Positions 11,618-25,600 of a stretch of DNA of 64,000 nucleotides are shown here, one piece after another. The translations under genes and the position numbers were made by a program. The first letter of the stretch is position 1. Each line of letters begins with the position of its first letter. Under the pieces are notes generated by a model. The model ran no database searches, had not been told where the DNA came from, and saw only the letters and a program-made list of their open reading frames with translations. This stretch comes from Ianthella basta (Eukaryota; Porifera; Demospongiae; Verongiida; Ianthellidae): NCBI GenBank assembly GCA_964019415.1, contig OZ025873.1:6082169-6146168 (forward strand), in the 5' to 3' direction.

Positions 11618-13500
11618 TTCATCATTGAGAACAAGGCGGACCGACCGCAGACACAGACGTTTTCCTTCCCATTAACTAAAGGATTCGCCATGTATTTAAA
11701 AGGTGTCTGATTGACTGTCCGGCGGAAGTACTGCATGCACAAACCGATACTATAGTATACCATAGTGTTGCATAGTCTGTTGTATTATTTCGCCGAGTCA
11801 ACATCTGTAGGATTCCACTCCATACAACATCTGACAAGAGGACGCACAGCAAGCCAAGGGTTTAGCATGCATGCCTGGAGGAACAGCCGAGGTCGCCCGG
11901 GCCATCGCCTGACCTTAAGTAGGTTTAATTGGACGATGTTTCTTCTCTCTTTGGGCCATCCCCACATGGAACCTTGCTTTTTGTGGTTAATGTTTCCATA
12001 GTTTATCTGTAACCTTAACAGACAAACATTGAACGCCGATCCTTGATGTCTTCCTCGCGAAAGAGCGCGATGAAGTGCCAGGGGGCATACGTTGAAAGTC
12101 TAAGCGATTGTAGCTATCACTGACGAGCGTGTGATCAACTAGCTACCTGTTCCCTATAACTGGGTTATTTCAGTGACGGCAAATCTTAGTAACCTTGAAG
12201 CACAGTTATTTGTTAATATGTCCTCGAGATCTAGTGCATCCATGCGTCCGCTTAGGTAAACATTTCAGTTAACTTCTAGAATTGTAGATGTGCAGAGGCA
12301 TGCAACCATGCATTCATGAGCAAACACATACAGATTTATTCTCAAGGCAGCGAACACTAACACTTATACAAGACGCATTGTTGTTCTCAAACAGATTTTC
12401 ATGTAATTATCCATGCCAGTGCTTATGCTGAGATGCACATCATTCCTTCAGTATTAGCAGAGGAAAGATACCTTAGCATCTCCACTTTTACCCTTAGACC
12501 TAACTCTTGATTGTCATGATTTCAGGCATTGATCAGATCCAGCTGCTAGGCAAGTTAGGACCGCAAGCAGGTAGCGAGTGTTATATTGACAATGGCTTAA
12601 AGTAGTGGGAAAGCGAGTTATAGTGCAATGCACGTATATCCATTCATGTACTCAGCATCTCTGTCATAGTTATAGCAGCATAGCGAGTCCATATGTTGTG
12701 GCTATAGTTTATGGAGTAGGAAAATCAGTTGTGGGCTATGTTCTGAAACTGAAACAACACAGGACAGCATCAGTACATGAGGTAACAGCTAAGGCTGTTT
12801 ACTCTTAAAGCAGTGACTGCACGTCTGCATTTCCTGTTGGTGAAGTTGAAAGGATAAATCAGTTTGTGAACTGCAAAACCCTTAAAAGAAGTAGTCATCA
12901 GTCATGCACACACTGCTTTAGGTGTTGCTCAGCACTTTCACCAGTACCTGCATGTACTCCTTGCATGCACAGTCTATAATGTGTCTACCCATTGCTTCTC
13001 ATGAACACAAGTAGTAGCTACATAACTTAATGCACTGGCCAATTATCAGTTTTCTGGTATCAGCTTTCATAGTAGTAACTTTATCTACTTCCCACAGTTT
13101 ATGGCATACATTGACCACTTCCAGTCTTGTCCTTGTAGTATTCTCCGTGCCCTTGACACTATATGGCTTGAGTAGGCAGCAAATGTGCATTGTCTCTCTT
13201 AGAATTTATAGCAGCTGCTAATTATACTTGGCGTGTTAGCAGATTCATTCACGCATAAAAATGCAAATGCTAGCCTAATAGATGGTTTATGGTCAATCTC
13301 CATATTTTCTGCCCATAAATTCCTGCATTGTGTACAATGTATGAAACAGCAATTCAAAATGATTTCAACAAAGTGACGTTCATGGGTATTACTGGTCCCT
13401 GGAGCTCAACAGTTGGAAAGTTCCTGAGATGATCATGACCGCAGTATACAATGCCACATGAGTGTGCAAAGATTCTTGTGTGGCCTATAATTATAGAATG
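11618..13500 (-). pseudogene. Orphan start region of a fourth receptor copy
   Basis: From 'catcattgagaacaaggcggac' (11620) rightwards the sequence matches the start codon and upstream flank of genes B, C and D, including 'gaccgcagacac', 'ttttccttcc', 'cggcggaagtactgcatgc' and 'gttgcatagtctgttgtatta'. The piece with the TATA box (between 'gcagacac' and 'agacgttttcc') is deleted. To the left of the ATG position there is no signal-peptide sequence, only TGG-rich repeat. The homology continues to about 13.5 kb and matches 7.2-9.4 kb and 41.1-42.5 kb. Confidence 0.65.
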
Positions 13501-13772
13501 ATGACATGCATAATGTTATTGCTGTGCATTGAGACATTGAGAGAGAATAGGGAGCTTATCAGTGTATGTTACAGTGTTTAGGGAAGGGTGCTTAAGTGGC
13601 TACTTATCTAATTCATGGTACTGTGTATGGTAATTTGTATAATCAAAGGCTCTAATGCTCAATTAGAAAGCTAACTTTGTTGTGAAGGACTATCAGATTG
13701 TTGTAGCTAGTTACCACTTATAAGCACCGAATAACACACTCTACTCAACGCCACCACTTAAACCATCACCAC

Positions 13773-14071
13773 CACACAGTGCAAGTTACAATGGGACCAC
13801 CACATGTGCCATTATAGTGCATGTGCTAGTTGCTGGTAGAAAAAGGTAACCTAAGTTGCTGTAAGCTGTTGGAGTGCACGATGCAACATTGCCAAGCAAA
13901 TGTAACTTGCATAAGAGCTCACCTCTTCATGTCTGCATGTCCTTAGGCAAGTTTCTTTTGCTTGCTACATTGTGCACTCGAATGGCTTGCGCTGGTGTCT
14001 TTTTCTACCAGTAACTAGTGCATATACTCTACTGACACATGTGACGGTCCTATTGTAACTTGCACTGTGTG
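13773..14071. repeat. Inverted repeat of about 300 bases
   Basis: The outer 20 bases match exactly in inverse: 13773-13792 (starting 'cacacagtgc') and 14052-14071 (ending 'gcactgtgtg'). Matching continues inwards with gaps, for example 'gctggtagaaaaagg' against 'tctttttctaccag'. The centre is near 13927. It belongs to the same repeat family as 10056-11580. No open frame seen; it could be a foldback or MITE-like element. Confidence 0.75.
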
Positions 14072-14121
14072 CGTTGGTAAATCTAAGCAATAATTTGTAT
14101 TATGGTTGTGTCCATCTTATG

Positions 14122-14135
14122 CCCCCCCCCCCCCC
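14122..14135. repeat. Poly-C run
   Basis: Fourteen consecutive C in intergenic sequence; its length may be uncertain in the assembly. Confidence 0.9.
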
Positions 14136-14139
14136 AGGT

Positions 14140-16400
14140 ATACATGTGATTCATAGTCTGGTAGTGAAGGCATGCTTTATATAGAGAATGTACAGAAAAC
14201 TATGTATGTGGTTCACATAATGTACTTCGCAGTCCGAAACAGCCATCCAATTGACGCTCATTGTAGTTGTTTGCAGGGTATGCATTATGTTGTTTAGCCT
14301 CTCCCAAAGTGAGTGTGTGGGCTGGTGCAAATGGATCTACGTACTACCACTGCAGTACACAACTCAGTCCATCTAGTGCCAGAGCCTTATATGGTAAAGG
14401 TTTTCCATTGCCATAATTGTGTATGCCATATTCCCTGGTGAATTTCAATTTGGTGGTACCAGTTTCCAATGTTTGTAAGAGATGCCTAAATCCTCCGGGT
14501 GATGCCATATTACCTAATGAAATTCTTTATAATTAAGGAGCCAGATGTCTGATGTTTCCAGAGGATGCATAAATCTATCCGTTGTGGTATCCAATTGACT
14601 TACAGTACTGCAGTGACAGTCTGTAGTCTTTAGGTGTTTATTAAGTGTGTGTTCTATCTTTAGTACTATGTTACTGTACTTAGCATGGCTACCTATTATG
14701 GTTGGTGTATTGTGTTAACTGTTACTATGTATGTGACTACACGTGCTTATTGTCCTATTGTTCTGTATGGTTGAGTTGTTGAATAATATTGTTGTTCACG
14801 AGAGTCCAGTCCGTGATCGAACCATCTGTACATGAGCACTACATCCCCAGGGGGTGCCATGTTCTCCAGTGAAATTAACTCGGTGATGCCACTTTGCTGT
14901 CTTTGTAAGGAATGCCTAAATGTTTGTGCTAACAAGTGAACCCAGCTTTATTTACTGACACATATGGTCACTACACATGTGTGCATGTAGTATATAATGG
15001 GAATAGTACATAATTGATACACAATACATACACTCTATTGTCTTCACATTTAATGTGTGTCCACATTTGCCACGGGAATGGACACAGGAATTGTTTGAAA
15101 TTCCATAGTTGTGACTGTGTGTACTGTAACACAAAATACAGAAAAATCGTGTATGCCCTAGGTATGCCCATACAATACCATACTGTAGCCATGTATATAT
15201 TATACATACAAGTCAGCACCAAATTGCAGTGCAATTATATATAGTTTTTAAGACAATGGGGAAGGGAGCACTTGAATACTGCACATATACTGAAGGCAAA
15301 CATTTTCTGGACTTTCCATCTATCAACGGTTACTACTGTGTACTGCTTATGGCATAGGATGGTGACAAAGTCTATTATAAAATGTAAAATAACACAGTCC
15401 ACAGAAGTATAATCTTTGTCTTTCAAGCATGGGATCAGGTATGTCTAGAATGGCTGGAGTATACCAGTAGTAAAGGGTACCATTCAACATAACCCATAAT
15501 ATTATTATATAGTGTTTGCACTTCATTCCCGCAATGAATGTCACACCTTGTGCCTAGAAACCAAACATGTATGCCTGCTGCTATCAAGATGTGCGATGTA
15601 ACAGGATGCGCCTAAGAACAGTGACATCACCTTCCACATGAGTCAGCATGTATGAAGCCAATGGGGCCTCGTCCCTTCCAAACCAAGCCTAGCTCTCTCC
15701 TGACTTTTCCAAATAGTGTTCACTGTGAACGTAGGCCCACACAAATAGCTAACCTTGCAGCTACATGTAGCTAGCCAGCCTACCACTGCTGGCTACCTTG
15801 CTAGCTATGTACTGTAGCTGGTTTTGCTACATCTCTTCATGACTCTCTCTACTGCCGACAATGTCTACTACATGCATTAAAATAAAGAAATTTAGTAATT
15901 ATGACAACAATGTTGACAGTGTGCATGGTTGAAGTTACTTCCGGTCCTGCACGCACATTTCATTCACTAGCATGCAGATATCTGCATCTGTAATCGTATT
16001 TAATCTGGGGAAACCATTAGCCCATAGACTACTTTTCAAGGTACCCAGAAAAGAAAGTGTAGGGATAGGGGATGATAAGACAGGGGAGCATGATACAAGT
16101 AGAGTAAAGGATGACAGACAATTGAACAAATTTAATAATTAAGTTGATGACACAGGATTAAGTGAGGTAAATGTATGACTAATACAATAAATTAGTCAAC
16201 AATTGGTATGACTCAATGCAAGTACAGATATTATTACAGCCAAGAGTTCTTGGTATGGCAAACAAGCATTAATGCTATGTACTGGCATTGAGTAATTATA
16301 ATAAGCTGTTGTTGGGCTCGCCCTGTAGCAGCTTTGACTGCCTTTTGCAACTCCTGCTAAAGGCAGTCATAGCAGTTAGCAGTCAATAAAGCCACGTACA
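14140..16400. other. Region downstream of gene C; shared with the gene B downstream flank
   Basis: No gene seen. Parts of it (about 15245-15560, 15750-15990) resemble 28465-28690 and 28850-29060 downstream of gene B, so the intergenic spacer was duplicated with the genes. Minus-strand open frames such as 14747-14935 have no domain. Confidence 0.5.
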
Positions 16401-16409
16401 TGTACTCAC

Positions 16410-16415
16410 TTTATT
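16410..16415 (-). terminator. Polyadenylation signal of gene C
   Basis: AATAAA on the minus strand about 130 bases after the stop codon at 16547-16549. It is the first such hexamer noticed downstream. Confidence 0.45.
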
Positions 16416-16546
16416 TCCTATTTTTACCCAAATGCATGGAAGTACATACAACATTACAACAGTGTTCGGTATCTACACTAATGTATTATAGAAAATGTTT
16501 TTCAACACACACACACGTTAGCTGTCATCCGTACGACATGACTAAA

Positions 16547-16640
16547 CTACTTATTTTCCATGTATACACTGGCATAGGAGGGGTTCATCTCCATGGCAAC
16601 ATGGTCGTATGCTGGGTCCACTGTAGCATATGTGCTGTCC
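16547..16640 (-). CDS. Gene C last exon: tyrosine-motif cytoplasmic tail
   Basis: Small exon after a TAG acceptor, joined in phase 2 to the TM exon, whose donor is GT|GTGAGT. It encodes 30 residues and a stop. It contains D-S-T-Y-A-T-V-D-P-A-Y-D-H-V and, after M-E-M-N-P, S-Y-A-S-V-Y. Three tyrosines have Val at +3. S-T-Y-A-T-V fits the ITIM consensus (S/I/V/L at -2, V/I/L at +3). Reading the TM exon without splicing would stop at once (GTG TGA), which hides this exon. The homologous exon of gene B (29296-29386) keeps the frame and most residues. Confidence 0.75.
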
Positions 16641-19600
16641 CTACATGTGTTGAAGGACAAGTCAAACAGTGACAAGCTAGTGTAGGCCACTTAGGGATGT
16701 ATCGGATGAATTAATAGATAACATTAATCAATTATCAAAAATTATGTATATAATTATGCTGTATGCAGCTACATTATTGCATGTAGGTGCACGCTAGTGT
16801 GCCAGTAATAAATTAGCCTGCATGATTTTTCCTAGGATTCTATTGTGCTTCAATCATTTACTATTATTAATATGTTATAAAAGAGCTTTGTGCCATTAAT
16901 CACTGATCTCTACTCTAGCTGTTCATCACATGCCCTGAAAATCAAGAAACTGTCACAGATTGTAATGATCTCTGCACCATGCTCAAGGGTTACTCACACT
17001 TTGCCTTTGTCATTGTTTAAGTCAGCAGTTCTTCGCTTCTTCTTGAACATGACTATTCCCCCAGCAATGCCCACCACAAGCAGTGTGCTTAAGCAACCAA
17101 CAACTATTCCACCAAGGAATGTTCCAACAATGGTTCCAGCACTGGTCCCTAAACATACAGTCAGTGGACGTGAGTAAAGAGTGAAGTAGAAGGATTCTAA
17201 GTAGTACAGAACACAATGCAGTTCATATATTGGTCCATGACAATATACCCGAGGAGTACTATAGTTGCACTTGTTTACACTAGTACTGTGATTTATAATA
17301 ATTGCAGCTAAAATGTGTGCTTGTACCACAAGTACGTATAAGCACACATGCACACGGCACTTGCCTGTAGCCACCTGATCACTGTTTATAGTAACTGGCA
17401 CTACTTCCACTCGAAGAAAGTAAAATTTGCCTGGGTTGAGTCCAGTTAGGACAATATTGCTGTTCATTGTTGTAGTTGTGAGTTCTCCAGAGCTACACCC
17501 ATTCATGGTCACCGCTGAGATTTCAACTGGCACATATGTGACCATGTATGTTGTTAAGGCTCCTTGGACTGCCACGTCAGCCCACATCACCTTGAGTGAC
17601 GTAAAGCTGTCATCAATCCACTCTGCCAACATTCCTGCAACTGAATTGTTATGGTGTAATATTTATTAGCAAACATTTTGAAGTATATATAATTATAAAC
17701 CTTTTGCACAATGTTCATGGATATTATTATTCATGTCATGCATTAAATAATGTCAATAAGTATAATAGTTAACAGAAAGTAATACCACCACATGACTGGC
17801 ATATCTACATTCACCATCTCCAGTGATGTTCACCATCCTGTAGGCCGCATTGACTGGTTCACTCAATGCACCAGGGTTTGCTGCCTGCAGTGACACTGTA
17901 CCAGTACTGGGGAGTTCAGTGAGGGTTACCATGTTAGTGGGATAGGTAAGATTCCTGAATGTAGTTACATTTGCACCTGATGTGTTTATGCTGAGAACAT
18001 AACTGATGGAAGAGCGGTTGATGTCATCAGCTGGAGACCACATCACTTGCAAAATATCATCAGGAAGAATAGTGACTCTCACTGAAGGAGCTGAAAGCAG
18101 AAAAGTGCAGCACAAAATGTAGTGTACTTTACATCAGAGAATCTAATTGTTGCGTAGTATATATATAAATGCTAGCTACCTTTAGGAAGAGTGTAAAAGG
18201 GTACTGCATCTGTGCTGTTAGAACTACCAAGGGGTCCAATAGCCTGCACTGTCACAATGTAAGCAGTGTTGGAGAGCAGATTGGGGATGGTGAAATGAAT
18301 GGTGTGAACACCGAACTCCACTGAATTGCTTGCCATTGCAGATATCTGTGACCAGAACACTACAAATCCATCAACATCAGTAGAAGATGACACTGACCAG
18401 CTGATGGACAAGCTGTTCAGTGATGAGGTGATCAGTGAGACACTTGGCTGTGGTGTTCCTGCAACACAATGTCACAAATGGAGTGGGTCAAGAAAGGATG
18501 GTGATAATGTACACAGACATCAGCCTCGTTCCAGATCCAACCGTTAGGGAGGAAGTGTCTGGGAACAAGACTACACAGACACAACAATTAACACTTATTA
18601 TTGCAAGGATAATAATTACAGAATTTACTAGAAAATATTATGCCAACACTGCAAACAGTTATCCTGACTAGGCAAGAGTTACTCAATCATATTTACTGAG
18701 TAGTGACCAATGATCACTTTTGCGAGAGAGTCAGGTATTTCACATCTATTCATCAATGTGTAGCCATTTTGACGTTGGGAGGATGCCTATAGAAGCTTCT
18801 GTACCCTTTGAAACACTTGTGGGTTCAGCAGATGTAAACAAAGCCATCTACACTCAACAAGACGTCATGGAATAAGCTTGAAGGAATATACTGAGCATTA
18901 ATTGCAATAATTTGAATGATCCCAGGTAAAATAAGATTTCCAATCCCAATCCCACTGATTCAGACAGATCGATAATTGAGTCCCAATCAGGGTGCAAATA
19001 TCTGTCTATCACTTCTCCATCCTATGTTAGAGTGACTAGTTAGGCGTTATCACTCAAATGTACAATGGTTAATAATATTACATATAGTTGATTCACTATG
19101 GTTGGCCAAAAACAAAATTTAATGGTAAATGGCATAGCTTTTGTACATTGTGCATTATCATATTATCTGTGATGTCTAACGTGTCATTTAGTCACACACA
19201 GCACTCAGGACGATCGCACTAAGACATCGCAATAGTACGTCATACCTCTCTTTTACCATTTAAGCCATCATTGTCTATTATGCCATGTTGATGTAAATGC
19301 AAACACTGAATGGTACTGCAGTGGACAAACACTTCAATGAACATGCTATACGTTGTATAATAATTGTGTTTCTCTATAAGATCATCATTCACTCCTGTCT
19401 GTTATTTCTGTCAACATGTATTACGTATATGGTGACTACAAGTACCTTATTTGACAACAATGTAGTTAAATGGATTGATTCAACTACTCCAGTGAAATTG
19501 TATAATTATAGGGTCTCGGAAAGCAGTTTAATCTGAATTTGGTTTCATCAGTATAGCTGATACTGAATAATCTTTCAGTATGCAGAGATGGTGTAGAATT

Positions 19601-22600
19601 TGGTACTAAATGGGCTCTGCTGACAGGTGGACGTTGCCATGCTATACCTTTAATTATTCCCACTTCAGCTATCACATACTGCAATAGGTTTGACTTGCCA
19701 TTATTTGGTGTTACATATATTGGAGTCCCCACACAACAGTATAGTCCTGTACCAATTGCATTGACCGAAGCAATATACACTCTGTACTCAGTGCCAGGGA
19801 GGAGACCAGTCACTTCAGCTGAGGACTGCATTGCACTCATGTACTGATACCCACTGACACCACTGCCTCTGATGTGGTACTGAATGCTGTAACCAGTGAT
19901 GGGGAGTTCTCCAGTTGGCACAACAGGTGCAGTCCAGGACATTTTAATAGTACCACTTCTGTCTACTGGTACTGAACCCGCGTTGCTGGGGAAGGTAGGC
20001 ACTGCACACACAATGTACAATGTATACAGTTGATTCAGAATGGTCGGCAAATTGACAAAGCATTATGGTAAATTACACTGTGGGTACATTGTGTTGGCAA
20101 GGGGCCAAGGAGGCACTGCAAGCACAATGTATTAGGAATACATCAAGAATACTATATTAATATGTAATATCTATATAAGCTAATATCTAATACATAATCT
20201 ATATAACATAATATCATAATAATTATGCAACATCAATGAGCATGCTTGATATGGTGCACTTCCCTACAAAACCATTCTTTCAGTCAGCAACTCACTCCTG
20301 TATGTTGTCTCTGACTGCACTTCACTCCATGTACCATTTCCAATGGCAGACGCTGCTCTTACCTGAACCTGGTACTCAGTGCCAGCAACTAGCTCCTCAA
20401 GGTAAGTGGATGTGGTTGAACCTGAGACTGGGGCTGCACTGCTCCAGGAAGTAGTCCCACTTCTTCTGTACTGCACCTGGTACTGAGAGATGGACACATC
20501 ACTTTGAGGAGTGGTCCAGGTCACCATTAGAGCAGGTCTCCCAGATCTCACTGTCTTAAACAGAGATACACTAGTCACCTGTGATGGGACTACATAATAA
20601 ATGTATCCAATTTGGGGAAATATGGATGCACATGTGTTACCATTTGTATAGAGTAAATGATAGCAAAATATTGTAATTGCAATTAACTTGTTAAACTTGC
20701 CATTGTGTGTCCTCACAATGAGAGGAGTCCCAATACAGCAGTAGCCTCTTATGCCAATTGCATTGACTGCAGCAACATACACTTGGTACTCAGTGCCAGG
20801 GAGGAGACCAGTCACTTCAGCTGGGGATTGTGTTGCATTTATGTACTGATACCCACTGGCACCACTGACACTGCTGTTGTACCGAATGCTGTAACCAGTG
20901 ATGGGGAGTTCTCCAGTTGGCACAACAGGTGCAGTCCAGGACACACTAATCACACCACTTCTGTCAACTGGTACTGCATTCACAGTTACTCGGGCGAGAA
21001 AACGAGGCTCTGTGGAGACAATAATTGCATGATATTATCAAAATACAATATTAATCATCAAGACTATGAACATAGCTATATTCTTTGCCTTGCAATCTAT
21101 GTTGTTGTGAGTACTGTAATGACTAAGAGATTGAAACATGTTTGCTATGAATGTATGTTGTGGCCAGGACATTGTCAGATCAGCAGATACAGAGTTAACA
21201 GTCTTGGAGACACTGATAAACTGAACCCGGGATGGTTCTGAATATCATGCCGAAGAAATACTGTCAATACCTTTACACAGCATAGTCACATGAGTGTGTA
21301 TGATGATTTAACAAGAGTACATTGTTGATATTAAATTTATACACCTGCAAATATACATATATGTGTAAAATGTGTAATATAGCACAATTTGTAAGTAGTG
21401 ACATTAAAGAGGGTAAAGTATAAGGGGATATATATATATATATATATATAGTGTAGTCAATAGCACAATGTTTATAACATCTTCCTATAAATATTAGGAC
21501 ATTTAAAGTCCATGCTATAGTATACAGACGACTTGCTGTCGCCTCTCCTATAAACATGCACAGGGTAGTTTTAACAGGAAACCTCCAGTTTGGGTAGAAG
21601 GTGTGGATAAGTGCTAAATATTTTCCCTATACCACCAACCACAAGTCTGTTTTATACATCAAGGATTGTACTACATTATTTCAAAATCCAATATGCATAC
21701 ACTTGCTCAAACAGCGGAAAAATACCATCATAATTATAATATGTGTTAATGGCGGCCATTTTCGGCGGCTTCCTGTTATACTACCATGTGTGCACTAATG
21801 CTCTAATGTTCTTGCATGTTTGATGGCATGAGAACTGATAGGCAAACAATCTCGGCAAAACTGGTTGCACCCTTGTCTGGTACGCTATGCGTACTGACAC
21901 ATTTGCTGCTTCATATTAAATTAGCCGTTACCACTAGGGAGTTGCGGAATGTGCATTGCTACTGCACCATTGGCAGAACAGTGAAAGACAGAATTACATA
22001 GCACCAGGTCCTGTATTTTGCTTGGACACACCAGTTAACTGTGGTTGTTGTGGAGACAACTGAAGACACAGATAATGCTAGCTCTATATATCAGATCAGT
22101 TACTCACAAAAACTGTATAGTTATACTCTTTAAATTCTTTGTGCAGGAAATTCAGTGCCCTAGCTTGCAGTAAAGCAATTAATGCTTCTACGGTCATAGG
22201 GACCATGTGCTTACCCCTTAAATTATCTATACCTGTAGGGTCTAATCAACATTACCACCATAATATGTATTTATTTCTATTATTTCACTCATGGGTTAAG
22301 AGATGCAGTAATTTCCTGTCTGAACATTCATTGTATTCTGTGTTGCACACAGGATTAATAATTTAATGATGTTTGTGTGATGTAAAATGAAACTTCAAAA
22401 CTTTTACTCACGTGAATATGTAGTCTCTGACTGCGTTCCATACTGCCCCTCTCCAATGGGAGACACTGCCCTCACTCTGACCTGGTACAGAGTGTCTGGT
22501 TTTAAGTTGGTAATAGTGTAGGTCATTGTTGAAGCAGATAGTGTCTGGTCACTGCTAAAGGAAAAACTGCTGTCCACTTTGTAAGAGAGCTTGTACCCAG

Positions 22601-25600
22601 TAATGGGAACATCACTGGAAGGTGCTGTCCAGGACACTGTCAGAGCAGCAGATCCAGAGCTAACAGTCCTGGAAACACTGCTGATCTGAACCTGAGAGGG
22701 AACTGAACAGCAGAATTAGTGACATTGTCTTAGTGCTGCATGCTCACATGAGCATAAATATACAGTGAATAAGCAATATAACACTGCTGATATGAAAGAA
22801 TTACATAATGAAATATGTATTAATACATTCAACATGCTGAATTCGCACAATTTTTATGATTATTAAGTAGCACAATTAAAGCGGGGTACAGTAGAGGACA
22901 ATTAACACTGTGACACTTTCCTGCATAATGAATGCATGAGCATGCATTTGATGTTATGACATAATATGCGTATTCGTACATATATACATCTTTTTCAGGG
23001 CTTGTGAGTGTGCAGTAATGAACATATAAGCATGTGCACAATAAAGAAATGCTGTTTGCGTGACTGAAAAAGGGAAGTGGAATTAATACCAAGTGTGGTC
23101 AAACAGCTTACCTGAAAACTCATTAAAGTAGAGCTGACTGCATGCACTGCATGCATGGTACTGTAACTGTTTGACTGGTTCCTCACCTCCATAAGTGGTT
23201 TCCACCTCAGCTGCACTGTAGCTCCTTATCAGCCCCTCAGCATCTGCTGCCACCCAGATGTGGTAGGTGGTGCCAGGGGATAGTCCAGTGAGGGTGAGGG
23301 GTGGTTGGTTGGTTGGACCAGGCATCATAGCTCCAGCAGGTGGCTCACTCCCCCCAGAAGTAGAGTACCACACACTGTAGGACACACTAGAGTCGTTGAC
23401 TGCTGTCCAGGTCACAGACAGGGAGGGAGTGCTGTCTTGCACTGTTAGTGCGACAGACACACCCACCACACTGGGCAAGGTTGGGTCTAAGTATACCATG
23501 TGTGGTTGGAGAGATGGCAGGCAGAACATCATTACCAACTGACAGGCTTAAACTATATCTAGATTAATATGATATTAGCTAGGAAATCTGTGCTTGGCAA
23601 AACAAATGAATTCATGCAGTGCTCGATTAATGATCACTTGGTTAGTTTCTGGTACTACATTATACTGTACCAATCAGTACTCGGACATCACATGGTCCAA
23701 TGTAGCACTGCACACACATACCACCATACATGATAGATGAAAAGAAGGAGAAGAATAACAAGTAAAGAAACTGGGTCTATAATGAGAATGTGACAGTGTT
23801 ATAATATTTTTTATGATTATATAGAACTTGTAGTCTGAATGAAGCGTTCAAGTGATAAGGCGTGTGGTTTGTGTGTCATGGATGAAGAAGCCAACCAATC
23901 CACTATACTAGCACCTTCTGAAGATTACTGTTGCCATTCATTTCTACTGGTACACAAGACAGTATATCTCAGTGTCACTTGTTTGAATGCACATGATTTG
24001 AAGATCAGTCTGCATGTTATTTCCTTGAGCTGGGTATAGTCATTCCTGGTATAGCAAGACCAGTAACATAAGCAGGCACTGTCAACTATCATTGGGCAGT
24101 GCCATCTATAAGCTAATAGTCAAACTCAGAATGTACGTAAATATTCACAGCCCAGTTCATAAAGTATCAGACAGCACGGTAGTGCTGCCTATGTAGGAAT
24201 GGCAGTAATTGTTCGTATGCTGTTACAGTAATACAAATGAAAAGTCGCGCTACTCCTGAATAGGACGGAAAACCAGCAAACGAGGCTTACCATGAAGAAA
24301 CGGGGAGTGAATATAGTTAACCTTTCTTCCGAGCGAATGTACGCCTACGCGTAGAGAGCGCCCTCGACATTCCCCACGTTTCGTCGTCTTCTTATTATCA
24401 ATAGTATCAGACAGCTGTTTATGTAGGGATGGCGGTGGTTGTTTGTATGCTGTAATACAAACGAAAAGTCGCGTTACTCCTGAATAGGACCGAAAATCAG
24501 CAAACGAAGCTTACCATGAAGAAGCGGGGACTGAACAGTGCACATAGTTAACTTTACTTCACAGCGAAGGTGCGCCTACATGTAGAGAGCGCCTTCAACG
24601 TTTCCCATGTTTCGTCTTCTTCCTCTTCTTCTTCTTCTTCTGTGACAGCCGTAGAGCATGAACCAAAGAGACCAGGAGAGTACTTCTCGCACCATATTGC
24701 ACCATATTAGGCTGGCTGCATTCCTTTGTAGGTTAGAAGGCGGTACGAGGTAGTGCGAAAGACGGCGCTTGCCACGACTCCCGCCGTGTTCCTTGCCAAG
24801 CGGGACGCCATTATCAAATACGTAATTATACCGGATGAATCGGCGTGACTGGTGCCATTGCGAGCAGCTGCGTGCAGCTTCCGGAGGCTCCTTCTCCCGG
24901 TGTTTTGCTCCACAGTGGAATTCCTCGTCTTGCTTTACGATTTATCGTGGCATTTGGCTTGTGGAATGAATTATTTACAATGTCAACGCCATTTCTCAAA
25001 TGCAAACTGCAGCTAATTCTATCAGGAGCTACACAAAGAAGTTAAAAGAGCTATATCGTGCATTTTAATTCATGCTCCCTAAACAGTGCAGAAACTAGAA
25101 ATAAAATATTTTCCACAAAAATAGTAAGGATGTAGGGGTGGCATAAAAAGCACAGAAACAAGTAAAGGATGTTACACAGTGGAGAATTAACCATCACCCC
25201 TACATTCAAGGATATAGGACTGTCAGGTGCGACATTTTTGCATGTAGGGACCATGGTTAATGCTCCACTGTGTAACAGCTTTTACTTGTTTCTGTCCTTT
25301 CTATTCAGGGTTGAGCATCTGTTGATTGATCAGGCGACCCTATAGGCCCAACACACGATAATAACTGCACACCTAATTAGCTACCTAATATAGCATGCCT
25401 AATCGCATACCTAATAAGCCACATACATATTTCAAGTTGCTGGAACAGAACTAGATCCAGAGCCACATGCAAGTTATTTTAGACTCACTCAATGTCACAG
25501 AGGTCTGGAATGATTCATTAAACGCACAAGCGTACATTCCTCCATCAGTTGTTTGGAAGGGAGAAAAGTTAAGGATAGTTTCTGAGCCACTCGTCATCAC

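Noticed and set aside
20705-21241. Plus-strand frame of 178 codons
   Set aside because: Opposite strand of FN3 exon 20701-21009; similar shadows occur behind many FN3 exons because of their common codon pattern.
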